Shown: positions 50,471 to 59,363, numbered from the stretch's first letter. The stretch: 64,000 bases of DNA from an uncultured Sphingomonadaceae bacterium (GCA_947493195.1 CANLQG010000004.1:270001-334000); one strand, 5' to 3'. The notes: generated by a model not told the origin, from the sequence alone. Numbers and translations: made by a program.

Positions 50471-51994
50471 ATGGCCGTTGAAACAGAACTGACGCTGGGG
50501 GACCGCCTGGTCGCCCCGGTCACCAACATCTCCGACCTGTTGTGGGGCGGCACATGGGAAGGCGCGGAAATCATTCCCTTCCCGCCGCTGGCGCTGATCC
50601 TGCTGGGCGCAGGCGTGTGGTTCATGGTCGGCCTGCGGTTCTATCCCCTCGTCAAGCTGTGGAGCGCAATCACCGGTCTTTTTGCGGGCCGCAAGGGCGA
50701 AGGCGCTGGCGAAATCTCGCCATTTGCCGCCCTTTCCACCGCACTTTCCGGACAGGTGGGCACAGGTAACCTCGCAGGCGTCGCCACGGCCATCGCCCTT
50801 GGCGGACCCGGCGCGATCTTCTGGATGTGGATCACCGCCCTGTTCGGCATGGCCTTGGCCTTCGCCGAAGGCTCCCTGGCGATCCGCTACCGGGAGAAGA
50901 CATCGGACGGCGTCTATCGCGGCGGCCCCATGAGCTACATCATGATGGGCCTTGGCCCGAAATGGACGTGGCTTGCCGTGGTGTTCTGCATCGGCACCCT
51001 GTTCTCCGCGCTCGTCACCGGCAACTCCATCCAGGCGAACGCCGTGGCCGACGGCCTGCAGGAACTGTTCGGCATGGAGGAATGGCTGGGTGGCCTGATC
51101 GTGGCCATCCTGGTGTTCATCGTCATCATCGGGGGCATCAAGTCCATCGGCCGCGTGGCCGAAAGCGTCGTGCCGTTCATGGCGCTGGCCTACATCGTCA
51201 TGGCCGTGATTGCGCTGATCCTGAATTTCGAAGATCTGGGTGAAACCTTCGCGCTGATCTTCGACGGGGCGTTCAACCCGCAAAGCGCGGTGGGCGGCTT
51301 TACCGGCGCGGCCATCATCATGGCAATTCGCGCGGGCGTGGCGCGCGGCCTGTTCTCGAACGAGGCGGGCCAGGGTTCCACCCCCATCGCCCACGCCGTG
51401 GCGCAGACCAACGATCCCGAACAGCAGGGCCGCATGGCAATGCTGGGCACCTTCATCGATACCATCGTGATCTGCACCATGACTGCGCTGGTGATCCTGA
51501 CCGTGCGCGGAGACTTCACCGCCGGCGGAGAAGCCGTGCTGCACGCCTGGCAATCGGACCGCGTCGGCTTCGAGATGACCAGCGGCGCCTTTGCCGCGGC
51601 CTTCCCGGTGCTGATCGGCTCCATCCCCATCGGCACGCTAGTGGCCTCGATCGTGCTGATCCTGTTCGTCTTCACCACGCTTCTGACGTGGTCCTATTAC
51701 GGCGAGCGGGCGATCACCTTCCTCTATGACCGGGTGAAGGGTTCCAACCGCGCTGGCGAGAAGAAGCTGCACATGGCCTGGCGCGTGCTGTGGTGTGTGG
51801 TGATTTTCGTCGGGGCAGCCCAACCGAGCGAACTGGTCTGGCGCCTTGGCGACATCTCCAACGCCACGATGCTACTGCCCAACATCCTGGCGCTGGTGCT
51901 GCTGAGCGGCGTGGTCTTCAAGCTTGCCCAGGGCAAGCGCGACGCTGGACCGAACCACCACGCCGAAACGCCGGAAGAGCCCGAAGAATACTAA
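50471..51994 (+). CDS. AGCS-family sodium:alanine/glycine symporter
   Basis: 507 aa with about eleven hydrophobic segments. The AGCS signature SPFAALSTALSGQVGTGNLAGVATAIALGGPGA fits residues about 83-115; GGPMSYIM, SNEAGQGSTPIAHA (about 297-310) and the LTWSYYGERA stretch agree. It imports alanine or glycine with sodium. A short AGGA lies just before the ATG and a strong terminator follows. It sits on the plus strand between tRNA-Trp and secE. Confidence 0.93.
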   Translation: MAVETELTLGDRLVAPVTNISDLLWGGTWEGAEIIPFPPLALILLGAGVWFMVGLRFYPLVKLWSAITGLFAGRKGEGAGEISPFAALSTALSGQVGTGNLAGVATAIALGGPGAIFWMWITALFGMALAFAEGSLAIRYREKTSDGVYRGGPMSYIMMGLGPKWTWLAVVFCIGTLFSALVTGNSIQANAVADGLQELFGMEEWLGGLIVAILVFIVIIGGIKSIGRVAESVVPFMALAYIVMAVIALILNFEDLGETFALIFDGAFNPQSAVGGFTGAAIIMAIRAGVARGLFSNEAGQGSTPIAHAVAQTNDPEQQGRMAMLGTFIDTIVICTMTALVILTVRGDFTAGGEAVLHAWQSDRVGFEMTSGAFAAAFPVLIGSIPIGTLVASIVLILFVFTTLLTWSYYGERAITFLYDRVKGSNRAGEKKLHMAWRVLWCVVIFVGAAQPSELVWRLGDISNATMLLPNILALVLLSGVVFKLAQGKRDAGPNHHAETPEEPEEY

Positions 51995-52023
51995 GCGAAA
52001 CGCGCCTTCGGGAGCTGCAATGA

Positions 52024-52060
52024 AAAAGGGCCGGGAAGCACATCGCTTCCCGGCCCTTTT
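52024..52060. terminator. Strong bidirectional terminator after the symporter gene
   Basis: AAAAGGGCCGGGAAGC (52024-52039) pairs fully with GCTTCCCGGCCCTTTT (52045-52060); the A and T flanks make an intrinsic terminator on both strands. It separates the symporter from the small minus-strand gene. Confidence 0.92.
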
Positions 52061-52081
52061 CAAATGTTGTGATCGTCGGCG

Positions 52082-52228
52082 CTACACGCGGCCGAACAGC
52101 CGCGCGAAAAAGCCCGGTTCTTCCATCGGCTGGATCTTGCCGTGCGACATCGAACGATAGGTTGCGTCGCTGTAGAAGCGCGGGCTGCTCCAGCTGTCGG
52201 GTTTGCTACTGCGAAAGATTCTGGCCAT
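52082..52228 (-). CDS. Small protein of 48 aa, unknown
   Basis: Starts at ATG 52228 with AAAGGA about eight bases upstream and ends at TAG. The product begins MARIFRSSKPDSWSSPRFYS and ends GFFARLFGRV; an amphipathic tail could touch a membrane. It is inside the longer open frame up to 53278, which crosses the tRNA gene and is not credible. Placed between terminator and tRNA-Trp, on the strand of the tRNA. Coding is supported only by ribosome-binding site and composition. Confidence 0.5.
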   Translation of the reverse strand: MARIFRSSKPDSWSSPRFYSDATYRSMSHGKIQPMEEPGFFARLFGRV

Positions 52229-52473
52229 GCCGGTATCCTTTCCGTGAAAACATGAGGTCATAACTGCCCATGTCGTGCAGCGGTTCCCGCGCGACTGGTT
52301 CACCGCGATGGGATCGCGCACGCAATTCTTCGGGATCGCGCTAGTCTCGGTCGCACCTAGCGACCGACAGCGCGCGAACGCGCAGCCCGCAAGTGGCCCG
52401 AAGCGAAGGCGTCTGCCGAGCGAAGCGAATAGAACCGAGGACGCTATCGCGGAGGCGAAAGCGGAAAGCGAAA
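52229..52473. other. Gene-free interval upstream of tRNA-Trp 3' side
   Basis: 245 bases with no convincing gene. It contains leader sequence for the 48-aa protein (52229-52250), GC-rich purine-rich DNA with GAAGCGAAGGCG-like runs, and the 3' flank of tRNA-Trp. Nothing resembling an attachment site or integrase is seen. Confidence 0.5.
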
Positions 52474-52549
52474 TGGCAGGGGTGACAGGATTCGAACCCG
52501 TGGCCCTCGGTTTTGGAGACCGATGCTCTACCAGCTGAGCTACACCCCT
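52474..52549 (-). tRNA. tRNA-Trp (CCA anticodon)
   Basis: Reverse-complement reads AGGGGTGTAGCTCAGCTGG for acceptor and D arm, a TCGGT-CTCCAAA-ACCGA anticodon arm with anticodon CCA, GGGTTCGAATCC in the T arm and a CACCCCT acceptor partner with encoded CCA end: 76 bases in all. In related genomes tRNA-Trp precedes secE; here the symporter gene lies between. Confidence 0.97.
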
Positions 52550-52618
52550 GCAGGTTCGGTCCGCGCCTCTATAGCGAAGGCGTGGGGAACGCAAGCGACC
52601 TGATGCGTTCGATTTGCT

Positions 52619-53359
52619 ATGGCAAACACAATGCATTCTCCGGTTCCCAAGCTGATTCCCCCTGAAGTGCTGCTGCTGGCCTATCGCAGCGGGGTTTTCC
52701 CCATGGCCGATTCGCGCGATGACGAGGAAATTTTCTGGGTGGAGCCGCGCCGCCGGGCGATCCTGCCGCTGGATGGTTTCCACTGCTCGCGCTCGCTGGC
52801 CAAGGTGCTGAAGCAGGACCGGTTCCGCGTTACCGTGGATGGCGATTTCAGCGCCGTGATGGATGCCTGTGCCCAGCCGCGCCCCGATCCCGAGGCGGGC
52901 CCGGAGTCTGGTGGCGCAAGCGGCACCTGGATCAGTCACACCATCGCCGCCAGTTACCGCAACCTGCACCGTCATGGCCATGCGCACTCGATCGAATGCT
53001 GGCTGGGAGACACGCTTGTGGGCGGCCTTTACGGTGTGGCGTTCGAACGGGTGTTCTGCGGCGAATCGATGTTCAGCCGGACGGACAATGCCAGCAAGGT
53101 TGCGCTTGCCTGGCTGGTGGCGCTGCTGAAACGGGCAGGCTTCGTGCTGCTGGATTGCCAGTTCATGACCGGCCATCTGGCATCGATGGGCGCTGTGGAA
53201 ATCAGCCGCGGCCAGTACCAGGACATGCTGGCCGCAGCCTGTGACAAGCCCCCGCGGTGCAGTCTGCCGCAGGCACACGGCCTGCTGCTTCAGGAAGCTT
53301 CGGCTTCTTCTTCCTCGCCGGGGAAGCTCATCGCGCAGTCCTTCACCCAGACATCGTAG
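52619..53359 (+). CDS. aat: Leucyl/phenylalanyl-tRNA-protein transferase
   Basis: 246 aa. Adds Leu or Phe from tRNA to N-terminal Arg/Lys of proteins for ClpS/ClpAP degradation. Family motifs LLAYRSGVFPMADSRDD, WVEPRRRAILPLD, FHCSRSLAKVL, TWISHTIAASYRNLHRHGHAHSIECW, GGLYGVAFERVFCGESMFS and LLDCQFMTGHLASMGA are complete. Its last ~25 codons overlap the 3' end of the converging DUF2155 gene by 70 bases. Confidence 0.96.
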   Translation: MANTMHSPVPKLIPPEVLLLAYRSGVFPMADSRDDEEIFWVEPRRRAILPLDGFHCSRSLAKVLKQDRFRVTVDGDFSAVMDACAQPRPDPEAGPESGGASGTWISHTIAASYRNLHRHGHAHSIECWLGDTLVGGLYGVAFERVFCGESMFSRTDNASKVALAWLVALLKRAGFVLLDCQFMTGHLASMGAVEISRGQYQDMLAAACDKPPRCSLPQAHGLLLQEASASSSSPGKLIAQSFTQTS

Positions 53360-53796
53360 ATCGGGTGTTCCACCACGTTCAGGCTGGGCGAGTTCTTGAA
53401 CAGCCAGCCGGAAAACACGCGGTTGAATTCAGGTTCCTCGTCCGGATCGCGCACGTCGTTGACGAAAACCTGTACGAAGGCACCCGTTTCCGCGGGGCTT
53501 TCCCACGGTGCAGTGCGTTCGCAGGCGGCCAGCCGGATCACCACGTCATCGACGCGGGTCGAACCGCCGGGGCTCAGTTCGACATCGCGCGACAGGTTGT
53601 TGCGCTTGTTGATGAGGCCAAGGGTTGCCACGCGCTCTTCCATGGGCGTGCCGATCGCCTCGATATTGCCGACATCGGGCAGCGGATCGCTCACCAGTTC
53701 CTCGGGCACCTCGGTGGCTTCGGTTTCGGGCTCGGGCGCGGCGTTATCGCATCCCGCCAGCACCAGCGCCGCCACGGCAAGCGCCACGAACCTCAC
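53290..53796 (-). CDS. DUF2155 lipoprotein
   Basis: 168 aa. Signal peptide with lipobox LAGC (Cys 16), an acidic Glu/Pro-rich linker, and the DUF2155 domain with SRDVELSPGGSTRVDDVVIRL and FSGWLFKNSPSLNVVEHPIYDVWVKDC near the end. The GTG start overlaps the stop of the NDUFA12-like gene (GTGA). The conserved pairing with NDUFA12 in alphaproteobacteria suggests a role around complex I assembly or the envelope, not proven. Confidence 0.82.
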   Translation of the reverse strand: MRFVALAVAALVLAGCDNAAPEPETEATEVPEELVSDPLPDVGNIEAIGTPMEERVATLGLINKRNNLSRDVELSPGGSTRVDDVVIRLAACERTAPWESPAETGAFVQVFVNDVRDPDEEPEFNRVFSGWLFKNSPSLNVVEHPIYDVWVKDCAMSFPGEEEEAEAS

Positions 53797-54191
53797 GCGT
53801 CGGGCGTCCAGGCTTCGTAGTCGCCGGTTGCCCGGGCGCGCTTTCCGCCACGCTCCAGCGCGCCTGCGGGCAGGTAGCGGTTTGCAGAGCCGGTGGCGTT
53901 GGGGGTGTAATCCACTTCCCAGATCTTCGGCGCGGGCAGGTGACTCTCGGGCAGCTCGTCATAGGAGCCGTGCAGCCAGCCGTGCCATTCGCTGGGCACG
54001 CGGCTGGCATCGTTGGAACCGTTGTAGATCACCCAGCGGCGTTCGCGCTGGCCCTGCTTGACCTTCTTGGAACGGTAGTACTCGTTGCCCTGCCCATCGG
54101 TGCCGACATGCTCGCCGTTGCGCGCCGACCATAGCGAGGTGCCGATGGTGGCACCGTTCCACCAGGTGAAAATCTTGCCAAGGAAGCTCAT
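53793..54191 (-). CDS. NDUFA12-like complex I accessory subunit
   Basis: 132 aa homologous to mitochondrial NDUFA12 and the alphaproteobacterial counterpart: FTWWNGATIGTSLWSARNGEHVGTDGQGNEYY, RRWVIYNGSNDASRVPSEWHGWLHG and NATGSANRYLPAG are characteristic. A peripheral supernumerary subunit of NADH:ubiquinone oxidoreductase. ATG 54191 starts the conserved MSFLGKIFTWW; the frame opens at 54227. Overlaps the DUF2155 gene by four bases. Confidence 0.92.
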   Translation of the reverse strand: MSFLGKIFTWWNGATIGTSLWSARNGEHVGTDGQGNEYYRSKKVKQGQRERRWVIYNGSNDASRVPSEWHGWLHGSYDELPESHLPAPKIWEVDYTPNATGSANRYLPAGALERGGKRARATGDYEAWTPDA

Positions 54192-54282
54192 GGCTGGGCC
54201 ATTAGCGAGTCCCGCGCAAAACGCCAACAGGTTTGCGCCGGTTTGACCCGTGGGCAGGAGTCAGGCGATCACCCGAACCATC

Positions 54283-54780
54283 TCACCATTCAACCATGTC
54301 GCCCGGCCCGATACCCAGTTCCTCGGCGCGGCCCTGGTTCAGTTCGAGTACGCCGATGGCGGGGCCGTCGGAATAGACGCTGCTCTCGTTGTAGGGCACG
54401 CCCTCGGCGATATTCAGGATGCGACTGTCGGGGCCGATGAAGATGATATCCAGCGGCAGCACGGTGTTGCGCATCCAGAAGCCCAGCTGCTGGGCCGGGT
54501 CGTAGGGGAAGATCATCCCCTCGTCAGCGCCCATTTCGGTGCGGAACATCAGGCCGCGTGCCTGCGCCTCCCGCGTTTCGGCCACTTCTGACATGAACAC
54601 GTGGGAGCCGCTATCGGTGGTGACGGTGACGGGGATCACCTTCAGCCCCGATTCGGCGTGGGTCGATGGTGCTGCGCTGGTCGGCTCCGGCACTTGCTCC
54701 GCGGCCTGCGGCGAACATGCCGCCACGGTGCCGGCGATCGCCAGCGTGACCATCGCCAGCCATTTTCGGGTTGAATTCAT
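54283..54780 (-). CDS. DUF192 lipoprotein
   Basis: 165 aa. Signal (MNSTRKWLAMVTLAIAGTVAAC) with lipobox VAAC, then a DUF192 domain: EVAETREAQARGLMFRTEMGADEGMIF, FWMRNTVLPLDIIFI, NIAEGVPYNESSVYSDGPAIGVLELNQGRAEELGI. The domain fold is known but its biochemical role is not. The ATG overlaps the recX stop by four bases. Confidence 0.88.
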   Translation of the reverse strand: MNSTRKWLAMVTLAIAGTVAACSPQAAEQVPEPTSAAPSTHAESGLKVIPVTVTTDSGSHVFMSEVAETREAQARGLMFRTEMGADEGMIFPYDPAQQLGFWMRNTVLPLDIIFIGPDSRILNIAEGVPYNESSVYSDGPAIGVLELNQGRAEELGIGPGDMVEW

Positions 54781-55370
54781 GGTCCCCAAGTTCCGGTCTC
54801 CTCGCGGGCTTCCTCTGCCCATTGTTCTGCGGCCCGGGCGGACTCTGCATCCAGCACGGCCAGCACGTGGTCGAACGTGTGGCCTGCCCGAAGCATTGCC
54901 GCAATCTGTTTCTCGCGCTTTTCGCGGGCCAGCGGTTCGGCGCCGAATGGACCGAAGCCGCGCTTGCGCGCAAGATGCAATGCGGCGATGCGCGCCGTGT
55001 GCTCGGCGGGGGCGACATCGTCCGCCACCGCCTCTCCGATCCCGGCCTGGCCGAGCGCCTGCTTCACCCGCCGTTCGCCGTAACCCCTGCGCAGCAGGTC
55101 GTTCGCCTTGGCGCGGGCATAGACGGCGTCGTCGACGTAACCTTTCTCGACATAGCGTGCGACCATCGCGGCGATGTCCGGTCCTTCCTCGCCATCGCCC
55201 TCGCCAGCCCATCCCCGCTCGCGCAGCTTGCGCTTGAGATAGCGTTCCAGCTTGGCAGCGCTGGTGGCAAAACGGGCGACATAGGCCAGCGCCATTTCCT
55301 CGATACTGGTCGCATCGAGCGGCCTTTTTCGCCGGGGCTCGCGTTTATAGTCTTGTGAATTGCCGTCCAT
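54777..55370 (-). CDS. recX: Regulatory protein RecX
   Basis: 197 aa from ATG 55370. RecX modulates RecA filaments. The helical repeats are seen in LERYLKRKLRERGW, YVEKGYVDDAVYARAKANDLLRRGYGERRVKQALGQAGI and FDHVLAVLDAES. The start is not secure: GTG at 55400 opens the frame and AAGG is close to the ATG. recA is not adjacent. It is first in a two-gene run with the DUF192 gene. Confidence 0.85.
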   Translation of the reverse strand: MDGNSQDYKREPRRKRPLDATSIEEMALAYVARFATSAAKLERYLKRKLRERGWAGEGDGEEGPDIAAMVARYVEKGYVDDAVYARAKANDLLRRGYGERRVKQALGQAGIGEAVADDVAPAEHTARIAALHLARKRGFGPFGAEPLAREKREKQIAAMLRAGHTFDHVLAVLDAESARAAEQWAEEAREETGTWGP

Positions 55371-55500
55371 TGGCCTTATTCGTGCCACACTTCCTGTCAA
55401 ATGGGAAAGATTGACGCGGTGCCGATGAAAAAATCGGTGCCGCGAATGCTATTCGGGAGGCGCCACAAGCGCGCGCGATAAGGGGTAACCCACAGCACAT

Positions 55501-57246
55501 ATGACCGACCTTACACCTACGCCCAACGACTGCCCGCTACCGCGCCGTCGATCGGATTTCGCTACCTTCAACGAAGCCATCGACTACGCCGCACGCAGCG
55601 AAAAGGGCATGAATTTCCATGACATGCGCGGCACGCTCGACCGTGTCTATCCCTATACGCAGATGCGCGAGGATGCCCTGGCCGACGCATACCGCCTGGC
55701 GGCGATGGGCATTGGCAAGGATGACCGCGTGGCGCTGGTGGCCGAAACCGGGCCGGAATTTGCCGCGCTGTTCTGCGCCTGCGTCTATGCCGGTGCCTGG
55801 CCCGTGCCGCTGCCCCTGCCCACCACCTTCGGCGGCAAGGAAAGCTATATCGACCAGCTGGCGGTGCAGTTGCATAGCTCCGACCCGAAGATCCTGCTCT
55901 ATCCGCCGGAAATCGCCGAAATGGCCGCCGCAGCAGCAGAGCGGCAGGGTTGCGAGGGCCTAGACTGGGCGACGTTCAAGGAGCGCGAGGCGCCGCAGGT
56001 GGATCTGCCCGAAGCGAAGCCGGAAGACATCTGCTACCTGCAGTATTCCAGCGGCTCCACCCGTTTTCCCACCGGCGTTGCCGTGACGCACGAGGCGCTG
56101 CTGCACAACCTGTTCGGTCACGCCGATTCGATGGACATCGGTTACAACGACCGGGTGGTCAGCTGGCTGCCGTGGTATCACGACATGGGCCTTGTCGGCT
56201 GTTTCCTGTCGCTGATTGCCAACCAGGTTAGCGTCGACTACCTGAAGACCGAGCATTTCGCCCGCCGTCCGCTGGCCTGGCTCGACCTGATCAGCCGCAA
56301 CAAGGGCGCAACGCTCAGCTATTCGCCCACTTTCGGCTACGACATCTGCGCGCGGCGCGTTTCCAGCCAGACTAACGTCGCCGACCGCTTCGACCTGTCG
56401 CGCTGGCGCACCGCCGGCAACGGGGCGGACATGATCCGGCCTGACGTGATGCAGAACTTCGTCAACGCCTTTGCCGATGCCGGGTTCAAGGCCAGCGCCT
56501 TCACCCCCAGCTATGGCCTTGCAGAGGCGACGCTGGCCGTCACCGTGATGCCGCCGGGCGAAGGCATCCGCGTGGAACTGGTGGAGGAAGAGCGCCTGTC
56601 CGGCAGCCGCCGCGACCTGTCGCGCCCTGCCCGCTACCGCGCCATCGTGAACTGCGGCAAGCCGCTGCAGGACATGGAAGTCGAAATCCGCGGCGAGAAT
56701 GGCGAGATCAAGGGCGATCACCAGATCGGCAAGGTCTGGTGCCGTGGCCCCAGCGTGATGCACTCCTACTTCCGCAACGAGGAAGCGACCGAGGAATGCC
56801 TTGTCCCCGCCGAAGACGGCAAGGGATCGTGGCTGGATACAGGGGACATGGGCTACATGGGCGATGGCTATCTGTTCATCGTCGGCCGCGCCAAGGACAT
56901 GATCATCATCAACGGCAAGAACCACTGGCCGCAGGATATCGAATGGGCGGTGGAGCAGCTGGCGGGCTTCAACCACGGCGACATCGCCGCCTTCTCGATC
57001 GAGACCGAGAACGGCGAGGAAGCGCCCGCCGTGCTGGTGCATTGCCGCGTGTCCGATCCGGAAGAACGGGTGAAGCTGCGCGACCAGATCGCCGACAAGG
57101 TGCGCTCTGTCACGGGCATGAACTGCGTGGTCGAACTGGTGCCCCCGCGCACCCTGCCGCGCACCAGCTCGGGCAAATTGAGCCGCGCCAAGGCAAAGCG
57201 GCTGTACCTTTCGGGCGAGATCGAGCCGATCAAGCTGGCGGCCTAG
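55501..57246 (+). CDS. Fatty-acyl-AMP ligase (FAAL)
   Basis: 581 aa. Activates fatty acids as acyl-adenylates for transfer to an acyl carrier protein. ANL motifs: YLQYSSGSTRFPTGVAVTHE (about 180-199), SWLPWYHDMGLVG, YGLAEATLAVT, LDTGDMGYMGDGYLFIVGRAKDMIIINGKNHWPQDIE and TLPRTSSGKLSRAK with the catalytic lysine near 559. The SSGSTRFPTGV insertion and the GKNHWPQDIE form distinguish FAALs from acyl-CoA ligases. No carrier protein, polyketide or peptide synthetase gene is next to it, so its partner is elsewhere. Confidence 0.9.
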   Translation: MTDLTPTPNDCPLPRRRSDFATFNEAIDYAARSEKGMNFHDMRGTLDRVYPYTQMREDALADAYRLAAMGIGKDDRVALVAETGPEFAALFCACVYAGAWPVPLPLPTTFGGKESYIDQLAVQLHSSDPKILLYPPEIAEMAAAAAERQGCEGLDWATFKEREAPQVDLPEAKPEDICYLQYSSGSTRFPTGVAVTHEALLHNLFGHADSMDIGYNDRVVSWLPWYHDMGLVGCFLSLIANQVSVDYLKTEHFARRPLAWLDLISRNKGATLSYSPTFGYDICARRVSSQTNVADRFDLSRWRTAGNGADMIRPDVMQNFVNAFADAGFKASAFTPSYGLAEATLAVTVMPPGEGIRVELVEEERLSGSRRDLSRPARYRAIVNCGKPLQDMEVEIRGENGEIKGDHQIGKVWCRGPSVMHSYFRNEEATEECLVPAEDGKGSWLDTGDMGYMGDGYLFIVGRAKDMIIINGKNHWPQDIEWAVEQLAGFNHGDIAAFSIETENGEEAPAVLVHCRVSDPEERVKLRDQIADKVRSVTGMNCVVELVPPRTLPRTSSGKLSRAKAKRLYLSGEIEPIKLAA

Positions 57247-57268
57247 GACTGGGCGGCGAAAGGTCGGC

Positions 57269-57664
57269 TCAACCGATCAGCAGCACACCCAGCACGAACA
57301 GCAGCGCCAGCAGCCCTGCGGCCCATACGTAGGTGCGGATCTTGGGAATGCCTGCCCAGTACAGCGGCAAGTAGATTAGCCGCGCGGCCAGCCACACCCA
57401 GGCGGCAATCGCGGTTAGGTCGCTCGCCTTGCCCGCCACCACCACGCCAAGCAGGGCGATGATAGCCAGCGGCAGCGTCTCGAGGAAATTGCCGCGGGCC
57501 CGGTCCAGCCGGCCTGCGATGTCGTTCAGCGGCTCTGTATTCTCGTCACGCGCGCCCATGTTCCATTCGACGCCGTATTGCTTCGTCTTGTAATGGGTGG
57601 CGGCGAATACGTGGACGAGCAGCAGGACGCCCGAAAGTGCCAGTACGATCAATTCTGCGGTCAT
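57269..57664 (-). CDS. MAPEG-family membrane protein
   Basis: 131 aa with four hydrophobic segments. VEWNMGARDENTEPLNDIAGRLDRARGNFLETLPLAII and ARLIYLPLYWAGIPKIRTYVWAAGLLALL match the MAPEG family, which includes glutathione transferase-like membrane enzymes. Its ATG overlaps the DUF389 stop by one base, so the two are co-translated. Confidence 0.85.
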   Translation of the reverse strand: MTAELIVLALSGVLLLVHVFAATHYKTKQYGVEWNMGARDENTEPLNDIAGRLDRARGNFLETLPLAIIALLGVVVAGKASDLTAIAAWVWLAARLIYLPLYWAGIPKIRTYVWAAGLLALLFVLGVLLIG

Positions 57665-59253
57665 CAGTCGCTCCCTCGCGTTGCCCACTCAAGCGTTACC
57701 GGACCGTAACCGTTCCCGCGCTCCTGCACAGTGACGGACACATTGTGATGCGAGAAGGCATTGCGCACGGCGGCGACGGCTTCTGCCGGGCCGGTAATGG
57801 CGATGGGGACGCCGACGCGGCCCTGCGCCCAGGCTGCCAGCGCCACGGCCTGCGTTCCTTGCGGGGTGAGAGCAAAGCTGTCAGGCTCTCCCTCCTCGCC
57901 CTCCACCAGTTCGAACGTCGCCTGCGAAAGCGGACGCAGCGGCGGGGTGAGGCGTATGTCCCATTCCGGCTCCAGCGCGTCGATCCTGCGTTCGAGTTCG
58001 GCGTAGGCAGCCAGTGTCGCGCCGTCCAGCGGGCGCGCGGTCACCAGCGCGCGGCGGCGGTCGCGGTCCACCGTCACCTCGTCCTTGGGCACGCCTGCCA
58101 GCAGGGCGAGGCGATCGGCAATATCGTCCGCCTGTTCGCGCGCGGCGCGTTCCTGCGCGCGGGCCTGCGCGAGCTGCGCTTCCTCTGCCGCCTGCGCGCC
58201 GGTGCCCACGCGAAGCTGGGTAAGCGTGACATCGACGGGGCGGCCCAGACGGCGCGACAACAGGTCTTCGGCGCGGCCTTCCGCATCGACGAATATTTCG
58301 GGCGTGAAGACTGTTGCGGAAACCTGCATGGGCTCCACGTCGAAACTCGGCTCCATCTGCGAAACGGTGGCGCGACCGCCGAAAACTTCCTCCACGATAT
58401 TGCTCGCCTGCCGGGTGGCCTGCGTTTCCCACACGATCTGCCGCAGCGAGAGGAACAGCGGGATCGCCAGCGCGACGAACGCGGTGAAGATCAGGATGGC
58501 CTGCCACTGCGTCTGCTTTTCCGAAAGGCTGGTGGAGAAGCCGTAGATGCGCGCCATCGCCGTTGCCGTCAGCGCGATGGCGGTAAGGTTGGTGACAAAC
58601 AGGAACAGGCTACCCCAGAACACCGTCAGGTTCATGGTCGCCAGGCCAAAGCCCACCACGGCGAGCGGTGGCATCAATGCCGTGGCAATAGCCACACCGA
58701 CGATCGTGCCCTCTCGCCCGCGGATCATCGCATAGGCGCCCGCGACGGCGGAGAAGAAGGCCACGGCAAGGTCGAACAGGTTGGGCCGGGTGCGCGCGGC
58801 GATCTCCGTCGTGACGGTTTGCAGCGGCGACAGCATCACGATCAGCGCGCAGAACACGATGGCGAACAGCGTGCCCACGGCCAGCGACTTGCCCGACTGG
58901 CGCAGCCACTTGAAATCGCCGGTGGCGAGCGCGAAGCCCACGCCCATGATCGGGTCCATCAGCGGGGAAAGCAGCATGGCGCCGATCACCACGGCAGGCG
59001 AGGACAGCAGCAGGCCCAGGATGGCGATCCCGGCGGACATCGACACCATCAGCAGGTAACGCGCGGAAAGCTGGCATTCGGCGCGCCGTTTCTCGATCAC
59101 CGCGACCTGGTCTACGGTGCCGGTAACCTCGTGCCCCCACCAGTCACGAAAACTGCTCAGAACCTCGCGAAATCCCGTGGTCCGGTTGGCCGGTGCGGTT
59201 CCGGCACCAGGCGGCCGGGTGGCCGTATCGGCCGGAGTGGGTTCTGATTGCAT
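57664..59253 (-). CDS. DUF389 (TIGR00341-type) membrane protein
   Basis: 529 aa. N-terminal cytoplasmic part, then a hydrophobic core of seven or so segments: YLLMVSMSAGIAILGLLLSSPAVVIGAMLLSPLMDPIMG, then GTLFAIVFCALIVML, then the segment after VGFGLATMNLTVFWGSLFLFVTNL, followed by a long hydrophilic C-terminus (about 270-529). Function is unknown; distant homology to transporters has been noted for the family. First of the DUF389-MAPEG pair. Confidence 0.83.
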   Translation of the reverse strand: MQSEPTPADTATRPPGAGTAPANRTTGFREVLSSFRDWWGHEVTGTVDQVAVIEKRRAECQLSARYLLMVSMSAGIAILGLLLSSPAVVIGAMLLSPLMDPIMGVGFALATGDFKWLRQSGKSLAVGTLFAIVFCALIVMLSPLQTVTTEIAARTRPNLFDLAVAFFSAVAGAYAMIRGREGTIVGVAIATALMPPLAVVGFGLATMNLTVFWGSLFLFVTNLTAIALTATAMARIYGFSTSLSEKQTQWQAILIFTAFVALAIPLFLSLRQIVWETQATRQASNIVEEVFGGRATVSQMEPSFDVEPMQVSATVFTPEIFVDAEGRAEDLLSRRLGRPVDVTLTQLRVGTGAQAAEEAQLAQARAQERAAREQADDIADRLALLAGVPKDEVTVDRDRRRALVTARPLDGATLAAYAELERRIDALEPEWDIRLTPPLRPLSQATFELVEGEEGEPDSFALTPQGTQAVALAAWAQGRVGVPIAITGPAEAVAAVRNAFSHHNVSVTVQERGNGYGPVTLEWATRGSD

Positions 59254-59363
59254 TACGCTCCATTATCGCAGAAACTCGCCATCGGCAAAACTTGAAACGC
59301 GTGTCTTGTGCGCCTAATACAGTAGATGAACGCCGGCACGGGCAAAAAGGGAATTGAAGGCGA

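Noticed and set aside
52082..53278. 398-codon minus-strand frame covering the tRNA-Trp gene
   Set aside because: It reads through the tRNA and lies antisense to aat; only the last 48 codons have a plausible own start.
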